The notes beneath the pieces were generated by a model, which worked only from the letters and a program-made list of their open reading frames with translations, was not told the origin of the DNA and made no database searches. Below, in pieces: positions 55,053-64,000 of a stretch of DNA of 64,000 bases (its first letter is position 1; each line of letters begins with the position of its first letter). Source of the stretch: Adineta vaga (lineage: Eukaryota > Rotifera); the NCBI GenBank assembly GCA_021613535.1, contig CP075494.1:7626001-7690000 (forward strand). Reading direction: 5' to 3'. A program made the position numbers and the translations under genes.

Positions 55053-56238
55053 TACTATTATCTAAATAAGAATTTGCTAGTTTTTATATGGAAATGTGCA
55101 GAACATTGATGTATAATTTCTTTCTTTTTTCCTTCGAACAATTATTTAACTAAACTTCTCATATAAAAATTGCCTGATTGTGATCTTGTTGTTTATTATT
55201 TGTTTTTCATTTTTACAAACACTTCAGAAAATCTACTAACTAAATCGAACGTTTCCTTCTTCGACTTTTTCTTTATTGTTATTCAAGTATTACTAATCAC
55301 TTTATAGCGTTACTATATAAGTGAAATAATAACACAGAATATATTTTTATATTTGATTCTGATGTTCGATAGAAGAAAGATCTAATGAAACCTTTTAAGA
55401 AGAATAGAATAAGAATGAAAGAGAGAACGCCAATCATCAACATTTGTATCAAGAAGAGGAAGAAAAAACTTCGGCGTTCGAATATAAATATTCTCACATG
55501 AAGGAAAGAAAAGAAGAAAAAAAATGTCAAAGAAAATAGAACTCACCAAAAGAAAAAGAAAAATATTCATGTGGATGCTGGTTGGCGCTCGATGTCTCGC
55601 ATTTGCTATCTTATTACTATGTAATTTCAGCATTTATTTAACAAACACGTAGCAGAAATTCACATCAAAGCAGCAATACATATATATATATATATATATA
55701 TTTATTTCTTTATTCGAGCAGGTGAATGATTGAAAGGAAGAAAAAAAAAGAATCTTTCTGCTATAGTACATCTTACAATCAAATGTATTTCGTCTGTTCT
55801 CATAAACAGGTGAGGTCGCCAGTTAAATATTGTAAAAGAGTTATTTATTCTTCATGGTTGTCGTATGCATTAATCTTTCGTTGCAAAGATGTCTTCGATA
55901 ATTTTCTGTCCCTTATCGGTAAGAATAGATAAGAATCATTTAGTCGACAATAGATAGTTATTCACATCATCTTTTGTAACTAACGAGTATACTGTATAGA
56001 ATAAAAACATCCGAAGAATAAATCGTTTCAGTTTCTATTCGGATCAGAACTTTTCTCGATCAATCTCTATTGAATTGATTACGAAGCATATAGCGTGCAT
56101 TTCTCTTAGCGATCGGAATGTTTGCATTTCATAACGTATTCATTGAGAGTGTTTTCTTTAGTTCTAGATTATTGATTGCAAATACATCGAAGATATTCTT
56201 CTTTTTACAATGTGTTAATATCGATGCATTGATACACC
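55053..56238. other. Intergenic with a TA microsatellite
   Basis: 3' flank of PCYT1 and upstream region of the fucosyltransferase. A (TA)n run lies at 55680-55701 and GA-rich stretches near 55480-55530. The reading frames here are low-complexity. Confidence 0.5.
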
Positions 56239-57827
56239 ATGGACAAACGTATTCATACAAAACGCTCAACAAATTTGACATGTCGTCATTATCTCAGTCA
56301 TTTTAAATGGCCATTATTCTTTTGTTTATTTTTAATTATATTTATTTCATTAAATCCGATGAATTTAACTTCTTTTTTGTATTCTTCAAATGAATCTGAA
56401 GTCAATCTAGAAATTCCATATACGAATGTGATCTATCCAATTGATGTATTCCATAATGATAATGGTAATTTTAGTATTTTATATTATTTTAAAAGAAAAG
56501 ATGAATTAAAAGCAATTGATGATAAAAAATCGATCAATAATACACAAAAAGTTATCTTACCATTCCAAGAAAAAAAATCATCATTAAAATCTTATTTAAT
56601 TCTGGAATTTACACGTGTTTTTCAACGTCCACGTTTTTGTTCACATACAAAGAATGATATCTTTGGTAAAACATGTCCGTATACAAATTGGTATGTTTTA
56701 ATTATCGAGAATTAGTCGAATTCATTCACCTATGTTTTTATCTTTTAGTGAATATACATGTGATTTGAAACGTGAAAAAGAAGCAGATGTACTCCTGATG
56801 CATAAACGTGATTTAAATTTTGAACAACTTGAAAATAAGACACGAAATCCGGAACAAATCTGGCTTCTATGGCATGATGAATCGAATGAAAATTCAGAAA
56901 AAATCAATAAATTTAAATTCAATTGGACAATTACTTATCGAACAAGTGCAGAAGCATCTTTAGGTGCTTATGGTATCACTATAGTTAAACGAAAACCTTG
57001 GTCAATGAAACAATTAAATTCATGGATAGATCAACAATTTATTGAACGATTCAATCAAGCTGTTTGGTAAGAAATTTCTGTTGATTTTTTTTGTTGACTG
57101 TATGGAAATTGTTCTGCTTTCGTACCTCACCAACTCTTGTAATCAAAAGAGACAAGCAATACATCGGGGAATACAGATGAAATGAATTAATATGTAGATA
57201 TCGGAATACAAAATTCCGTCTGACATTAATTCGATTATTTCTATCATTTTCATTTTCTTTAGGTTCGTCTCGAATTGTCGTCCTCAAAAACGTTTAGCAA
57301 AATTTCGTTCATTTCGTAAACATTATCCCATTGCTGCATTTGGAAAATGTATCTCTCCGAATGATTCGTTTTCACTTACTGCTCAATCTCTATCTAAAAA
57401 AGATTGTGGTCGTCAATCATCATGTGAGAAAAATTATCTTACAAAATCGAAATTCTATCTTGCTTTCGAATCTCAATCGTGTACTGATTATGTAACGGAA
57501 AAATTCTGGCGTACACTTTTCGTTGGTGCAATTCCGATCGTTAGTGGACCTGAACGAGACAATTTCGCACGCATTGCTCCACCGCATTCATTCATTCATG
57601 TGAATGATTATTCATCGGATAAAGAATTAGCTAATGCATTGAATTTAATCGAACAAAATCGAACTTTATACGGAAAATATCATGCATGGAGACGATATTA
57701 TGATGTTTATTATGAAGCGAAAGATGTTGATCCATATCGATTTTGTGAATTATGTTATCGATTAAATACAAATCAACAACGTATTTGGTATGAGAATATA
57801 AATGAATGGTTTTTGGAAAAATGTTGA
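56239..57827 (+). CDS. Alpha-1,3-fucosyltransferase (GT10 family)
   Basis: Golgi enzyme that transfers fucose from GDP-fucose to N-acetylglucosamine on glycans. Three exons (56239-56690, 56749-57066, 57263-57827) give 444 residues. It has type II topology: a short basic N-terminus, a membrane helix at about residues 25-40 (WPLFFCLFLIIFISL), a stem, then the catalytic domain. Seen: ADVLLMHKRDL, QIWLLWHDES, FNWTITYRTSAE, and the GT10 signature KFYLAFESQSCTDYVTEKFW followed by VGAIPIVSG. Whether it makes core alpha-1,3-fucose or Lewis-type structures cannot be told. Confidence 0.9.
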
Positions 57828-57923
57828 TTCGAAACTGAACATTCGGATATTAAGTCAGATAATATATACTTATGTTGAAGCTCTTCTATAGTTTTTCAGT
57901 AATAAAAATTTTTGTTTAGAAAT

Positions 57924-60900
57924 TCAGAAAGATCTATTAATAGAAATATTGACAATATTTGGAACGATAGGCAATGATGACATAGAAGATTTCTTTCCTG
58001 ATTTGAATTGAGTAACGGATTGTTTGACTATGATTTTATCACCATATGTTTCAGATAATTGTTCGAATGTATTGATGAGATTATCATCACCAATGGTTAG
58101 ACAGAGAGAGATGAGTTGTTGTTCAAGTTTTTTATTGGTTTCATGTTGTACACGGATATCAATATCTTCTTCTTTAATCGTTTGTTCATAACGTTTGATC
58201 TAAGATAAACAAACTGAAGGGAAATCATTTTATTGTAACAAATACGAACTAATTGATCAGCTCGAACTGTTTTGATTCGATATTGTTCGATTTCATTTTC
58301 AAGTTTGATCAATATTTGACGTTTGCCTTCATTTACGATATTATTTCGTTCAATTTCATTCGATAATTCAGTAGGATTGATCTACATTCAATAAAAACTT
58401 ATTTCATAGAGCAAATCTCGATAATTTACCGCTTTATTCTTGTCGATTAAATCTTTCAAACGTTTCCGACGAATTTTCACTTGTTCAGTTGCAGCTCGAA
58501 GATGTTCTTCAAGTTCTTTCATTTCACATATTTCTTCACCTAAAATCATATTCAGTTCGATTCTTAAGCAATTCATCTTCATTCAAACTTGATTCTTTCA
58601 ACTTTTCGAAAGTCTTTTTCACATCTGAATTCTTCCAGTTCAAAATCTGTACTGTATTTTCTAGAGCACGTAATTCAGTTTCAGCTTTAATCACCAATGC
58701 TTCTAATTGATCACCTTGCTTTAATAAATCTTCTTTCATTTGAGCAGACTACAATAAACATAACAACAATGTTTGTTTTTAAAAATCAACTCATCTACTT
58801 TAATCACATGTTGAGCTTGAATAAAAATATTGTCGTCATTAGACTTCTCAGCATTTCCCATTACAGCAAAACTTTCGTACCGTTGTTTTAATTTCGTTAT
58901 TTTTGTAACACGCATAGCAAATTCAGTCGATAGAACAGCTTTCTTTGTTCGTTCATCATTATATCGCATACGGAATAGATGTGTGTTTGCTTGAACTTCC
59001 ATACGACGTTCTTTTATTGCCTATATATTGAGTTATAAACGAGTCATATCGTACTATACCTATTGCAATACTTACTTTTTGTATTTCAATTCTCTGTTGT
59101 TCTAAATTAGAATTGGTTCCACTTGAATCATGTAGATTATTTTTCAAACGTTTTAATTCTACATGAAGAAGATTTACTTCAACTAGATAATCCTAGAAAA
59201 GAAGAGTTGAGCACAGAGTTTATATCAGACTAAATTTCTTTACTTCTTTTTCAGTATTTAGTTTTTGAATCATTTTTTCACTTAAATTTATATAAAGATC
59301 AAACTGAAGAAATTTTTCATTCGAATCATTCTTTTCTTCATTCAATTGATTAAAATCACGTTTGATTATTCGTAATTCTTCTTGAAGAATTTTCATTTGA
59401 TTTGCTAGTTGAATATGTTGAGCTTTTTTCTTTTGAAATTCATTTTGTAATTGACGTATTTTTAATTCTGATTCCGACGTTTTTTCATTACTTTTTTCAC
59501 CCAATAATCTATTTAAACGACGATCAACCGTTTGTTTGAGAAAATCTTGATGGTAGATTAATTCTTGTTGTTTGAATAATTGTTGATCGAGTTTCTGAAT
59601 TTGATTTTTGCTATTATGAAGTTGATTTCGATGGATCTGGTTATCAATATCGACTTGTTTTTCACGTTTACATATTGAAGATACTTCATTATTTAATAAG
59701 AAAAAAGTTTCTGAAAGTTTCTTATATTGACTATTGAGATTGTTCTGATATTTTTGTTCGTTTTCCATGGATTTTTCAAGTTTTGATAGTTTGTCTTGAA
59801 TGGTTATGTTTTCATTGAGAATGAATCGTTTACGATCAAGAATCTGTTCATGATGTTGTTTGAATTTAGCCAGTCTGAGATATGAAAGAACGTTTGAATT
59901 AGTGGAAAGAATGAAATTTTTACTGTTGTGCTTTAGAAGAAATATTCATTTTCAATTCATTGAATGCAGCACGTTCACGTTGTAATTGATGATCAGTATT
60001 GAAAAGAACAGTTCTCACGGAGAGAATCTATTCAAAAATTGAATTCCTTGAAATGTTAAAGATTCACTTACATTTGTTTCTAAATATTGATGTTTCTCAA
60101 TCGAAGTCTTTTGTTTAATTTTTAGTTTCTTAAGATTTTGTTTAGCTAAATCGATTAGTTTCTCGGTAATTTCATTATTTTTCTGTTCACGTTCGTAGAA
60201 AACTTTCTGTTCATTGAATGCTTGTTCATTTGAACGAAATTTTATTTTAATTTGAATCAATTCCTAAACACATTCAACTTCAGATTTATCTCAGTAGGTC
60301 ATTAAACTTACATGAGCAAGTTTATCGATATCATTATCTTTTCGCTGCATTTGTGTTAGAATTGTTTCCCATTGTTTGATCAATTGTTGACGTTGATAAT
60401 GAGAACGACGAAATCCTTCCGCTATTTTATCTAATTCAACTTCTAGACTCGAATATTCAAGTCTTTCTTCTTCTGTAGCTCGTTTTAATTTAATTGATTT
60501 TTCAGATAATCGTTCTAATTCATTTGTTAATTCCTATCGAAGAAAAGTTCGTATATACATAATCAATCACAGCGTTTCTTACTCTGATTCGAGTATTATC
60601 TTCTTGGGTATATTTGATAAAACAGAACGCTTCTTCGTCATGTTCTTTCATCATTTCAATTAATTTTTCTAATGCTTCTTTTTCATTCATTGTCTCCTTA
60701 TTAATCCGCATTATTTCTGCATTCAAATGGTTTATTTCCGACTAGTAGAAATAGATGAAATTCTTGCTATCTATATCAAATCTAGTTCACTTCGAAGGAT
60801 GTTTTTCGCTTTGTGAATTTCATCAATTGGTAATCTAGATTTGTATTCATTCGTTCAAGACGTTGTATTTCCGCAAGATCAATATCAAAATGTAATTGTT

Positions 60901-61240
60901 CAGTCGTTTCTTCCATTCGACGTGCTGTTAATAGTCTCTATGAAAAAAAAACGAAAATAATAAAACAGACTTGAATTTGAGTACATATATTTTTATAAAC
61001 TTGAATCGTTTGAATTTCATCTTGAACTATTTTATGATGATCTTCAAGTAATTGAATTCGATCAATATTTTCATCAATATCTAATTGTTTTGATGCGAGT
61101 TCTTTTACTTTTGCTTCCACGTTTTCTTCTAATAATCGATTGTCATCGTTACTTAATGCAGCTGGAATACGAGCATCAATGTATTCACCATCAAAGAAAT
61201 CTCGATTGCGAAACCAGTTTGATATATTTTGAAAGTCCAT
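57924..61240 (-). CDS. CCDC39: CCDC39, axonemal 96-nm ruler protein
   Basis: With CCDC40 it forms the ruler that spaces inner dynein arms and the nexin-dynein regulatory complex on motile cilia. Thirteen phase-compatible exons give 903 residues (human 941): 61001-61240, 60791-60937, 60583-60741, 60312-60533, 60072-60263, 59924-60027, 59244-59874, 59076-59192, 58799-59020, 58589-58748, 58430-58539, 58250-58381, 57924-58199. It is nearly all heptad coiled coil. Human-like blocks: LIKQWETILTQMQRKDND, FKQQELIYHQDFLKQTVDRR, STEFAMRVTKITKLKQRYE, and ELRALENTVQILN. The C-terminus lacks the long Ser-rich tail of the human protein. Rotifers depend on motile cilia, which fits. It is convergent with the fucosyltransferase, with 96 bases between stop codons. 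Confidence 0.9.
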
Positions 61241-61583
61241 GTTTAGAATCTTACTTGTAATCTATGTTAAGGCGCCTAGTTATTATAAATAATTAGTCTG
61301 TGTGTGTGTCTAATAAGAACAATGTTAAAGGATTTGAAAAATAACTTTCTACTTGACATGAATAGAAGTACTTCAAGTTTAGGGATGTCAACAAACTAGA
61401 TAAAGGTTAGAGAGAGAGAAAGAGAAAAAAAGTAATTATATCCATTTAATCACGTATAGAAAACATTCTATATAATATAGAAATAGAAATAAGAGATTTT
61501 ATAAGGTTGTTTTTTTGTGAATATTTTTCTCTTAAACGTCGAGAACAAAGTTACAGATTACTCGTACCTCTTGATTATTAAAT
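61241..61583. promoter_or_regulatory. Divergent promoter region between CCDC39 and a small gene
   Basis: 343 bases between divergent start codons, so promoters are probably shared. An AG-rich run occurs near 61411-61432. No X-box could be named with confidence. Confidence 0.4.
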
Positions 61584-61851
61584 ATGGCGGTAAAATTAGA
61601 ATACGGTCCTAATAATTTGGCATTTTATACAACTTGGTGGTTAAATTCAAAACCATCAGATTTATCTCATATAAATATATCATCATCTCAACTTTGTGAC
61701 AAACCAAATGATGAATGTATTGTTTTTCCGCAGGTAGTTTTTAGTTGAATAATAAATCTGTTTCGTACATTTGTCATTTTAGATCGTGGATGAAGTAGAA
61801 TCACAAGTCGATTGTTGTCTTCCATTTGCAAAATTCCTTCCAAAACGATGA
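61584..61851 (+). CDS. Small two-exon protein, unrecognised
   Basis: Exons 61584-61733 and 61783-61851 join in phase 0 through a 49-base GT...AG intron and encode 72 residues. The protein starts MAVKLEYGPNN, is rich in aromatic residues early (FYTTWW), has four Cys (one LCDKP, one DEC, one CC pair) and ends FLPKR. There is no signal peptide or membrane helix. Its head-to-head placement with a ciliary gene hints at a cilium-related role, but this is only a positional guess. The coding status rests on the open frame across a consensus intron and a non-repetitive composition. Confidence 0.6.
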
Positions 61852-62328
61852 ACTTCTAGAATTCATCGAGTAAAACAAAATTATACGGACTGGTATTACT
61901 TCTGCTTCGTGTATTTATCCTATTATATTGACAAACATAAAAAAGTGATGAAAAACATTCGTTGTTTTTCTTAGCATCTAGCGAATATCTTGTTAAATTC
62001 ATCATCTTTTTAAAATATATTACTATAGTGAAACATTATCGATGAGAGTGGGTGTGATTGTAGATACAGAAGAATACTTATACATCCACATTCTCTTACA
62101 TATACCTCATCACTATTCTTAACCTTTTAAGCAATTTTATCGATCGATTCATTCAAATCAGTTTGAGACCAAGATAGCACTACATATCTATTATTTATGA
62201 ACTATATAGCTAATTGAACATGTATGTATCACAGTCAATTACAATGTTCTTTCGTCATTAATCCAATTAAGACTCCTCGCTTCTAATTTTAAGTATCATA
62301 CTCAGTCATGGTATTCTCGAGTACTTAA
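61852..62328. other. Intergenic
   Basis: No feature recognised between the small gene and the pseudogene. Confidence 0.5.
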
Positions 62329-64000
62329 GTGAAATCTGTGAACATAAATTCACTTGGTTATACATTTTGCACAGAGAAACTGTTGAGAAAATTAAAAAGA
62401 ATAAAAAAATCAAGAAAAATCTATGTTGTAAACTACTTCAACATCCATCAGATAAAAATAAATCTCTTTCGATTATTTTTGTTTCGCATTTGGCACTCGA
62501 ATTCTCGATCGATTCCTTTTGTTCAAAGTAAAAGGAAATTGTATAAGAGAACATTCAAGAAGCTCTATTCTAAAGTCCTCTCACTATTAACAAAAAGCAA
62601 ACGTAACCTGCCAATATTCGCCAGAAAGATTGAGACGACAGATTTTACTTCACAAGGAACAGCTGAATCTCAATCTAGTGATTTGCAAAAAGTGCAGAAT
62701 GTTGTTTTGATCTGATTAGATAGTAGTATTGACAATAACAACGAAGTTCATCAAAACAAAATTACACAACTTCGATCTATGGTTAACGAGATTCATATAT
62801 TCACCGATAATGATCAATGCGTTGTACACACGAAATTTCTCAGCTTGATTCTATTTTTATTTTTTTGTGGTGATAAGCAATGGCACGAACACTGGATTGC
62901 TAAATGAACGAAAATAAAGGGCACTCACACAGGAATTATATCCATATGCGAGGCTGTGAAAGAAATGCTAGTTCCATGAGTTTCGCGACATCTGGTAAAA
63001 ACTTGGATCAATTAGAATCATCGTTTATGTATACACAACTGATAAAAGAAATATGATTAACTATCGAATCGGATGATAAACATATTTAACAATATTTTGC
63101 CTATTGTCGTAATCTATTTGATGATAATGAAAAACAAATGAAAACGATCGACCGAGATTATTATTCTCAGCGACCTAATTTTTGGTACAGTTTCATTACT
63201 TTTCTATATACCATGCTCAATCAATCTTTACGAATGAGATTTTTACTGTCTAACGTGGACGAGGATTATCGAAAGCAGACTTTGAACGAATGGTACATGC
63301 TAAAGGTAGTTTAATCTCTTTCAATAACTTTCTATCAATCAACAGGAATTATAATGTCTCTTCTGCTTTTGTACTGAGTAGTGCAGGTAATCCTGATTTG
63401 GTGGGAGTTCTATTTGTTATGAAAATTAATTCAAGCGAAACAACAACATCATTCGTCTCCGTCAACTCTTTTAGTCATTTCTAAGGTGAAGATGATATTC
63501 TCTTTTCCTCAAAATATTCAGCACATGAGTGATGATAATTTACTGTATCAGATTCATTTGTCACTTACCATGGACAATGATCCAGAGCTACTTACTCTTA
63601 CGAATCACCTGAACGAAGAGAATCTTTCAAACCATGAAGGATGATTTAGATTATGTAGTAAACTCATGCAAATAGGTAACTATCGCAAGGACGAAGAGAT
63701 TTATCAAGTTATCCTACATTAAGTAATAGATGAGTTTCGCAGAGCGTATATATATAATAATCTTTGATTCATTAGACATCAACCACGGGAATACTTCAAA
63801 GCAATCACATTTTTAATAAATCACTTGCCATCAACGAAAACAAGACTTCTATTTCATCATCCCATTTTAGCTATTTCGTACAGTAACATCGGTGGTGTGC
63901 ATCTTGGCATGGATGATTATCAGCAAGCATTATCGTCATAAGAAAAAGCTCTTGCGATTCAATGGCAATCTCTTCCTTCGAATCATCTTGATCAGCTACA
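62329..64000 (+). pseudogene. Decayed ADP-ribosyltransferase/TPR protein of the bdelloid-expanded family (runs off window)
   Basis: Intact relatives combine a mono-ADP-ribosyltransferase fold with C-terminal kinesin-light-chain-like TPRs and are abundant in bdelloid genomes. Recognisable pieces in order: a region with LDSSIDNNN after 62715; KIKG near 62910; ADFERMVHAKGSLISFNNFL and NPDLVGVLFVMKI at about 63270-63425; GEDDILFSS after 63484; LTMDNDPELLTLTNHL near 63565; then TPR remnants (ISYSNIGG, DDYQQALSS, EKALAIQWQSLPSNH) to the window end. Stops interrupt it at 62713, 62905, 63482, 63642, 63720 and 63939 in the frames that carry the homology, and several frame changes occur. It is non-functional here; the 3' end is outside. 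Confidence 0.8.

Noticed and set aside
58540-58588. Apparent frameshift in CCDC39
   Set aside because: A 49-base GTTTGA...TTTTAG intron restores the frame and gives the expected human-like sequence.

Overview
The window reads as AT-rich metazoan nuclear DNA, most probably from a bdelloid rotifer. Genes are compact and cut by many GT-AG introns of about 45-65 bases. The gene set mixes ordinary animal genes with elements typical of bdelloids: an eukaryotic RNAi-type RNA-dependent RNA polymerase, a decayed member of the bdelloid ADP-ribosyltransferase/TPR family, and an intronless bacterial-type methylglyoxal synthase. No tRNA, rRNA, CRISPR array or intact transposon was recognised. All exon models come from reading splice sites and reading frame by eye; in the intact multi-exon models the exon lengths add up to whole codons.

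Layout. 1-6.2 kb: 3' part of RAD51 (+), a single-exon rhodopsin-type GPCR (+), splicing factor SF1 (-). 7.4-11.5 kb: two adjacent fold-back repeats, then a broken RdRP gene (-). 12.5-19.1 kb: Dishevelled (+), an LRR-Ig membrane protein (+), NAA60 (+). 20.1-28.7 kb: an NCKX-type exchanger (-), TOM70 (-) and medium-chain acyl-CoA dehydrogenase (+); the last two are mitochondrial genes sharing a 219-bp divergent promoter. 29.6-35.0 kb: ninjurin (+) with alternative ends, SMARCB1/SNF5 (+), methylglyoxal synthase (-). 35.6-45.4 kb: a 30-exon CLASP gene (+) with three candidate internal first exons. 46.7-47.4 kb: a neuropeptide precursor predicted to yield two Trp-amide peptides (+). 49.2-53.1 kb: dihydropyrimidinase/CRMP (-) with a small membrane-protein gene on the opposite strand of one intron. 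53.9-61.9 kb: CTP:phosphocholine cytidylyltransferase (+), alpha-1,3-fucosyltransferase (+), ciliary CCDC39 (-), a small unrecognised two-exon gene (+). 62.3-64.0 kb: the decayed ADP-ribosyltransferase/TPR pseudogene.

The neighbours form no operon or shared pathway; this is ordinary animal gene order. Most notable are the Trp-amide precursor, the bacterial mgsA, the perfect fold-back 12 bases past the RdRP stop, the alternative first and last exons in ninjurin, CLASP and DPYS, and a one-base frame problem in Dishevelled that coincides with a 16-base GT...AG segment.
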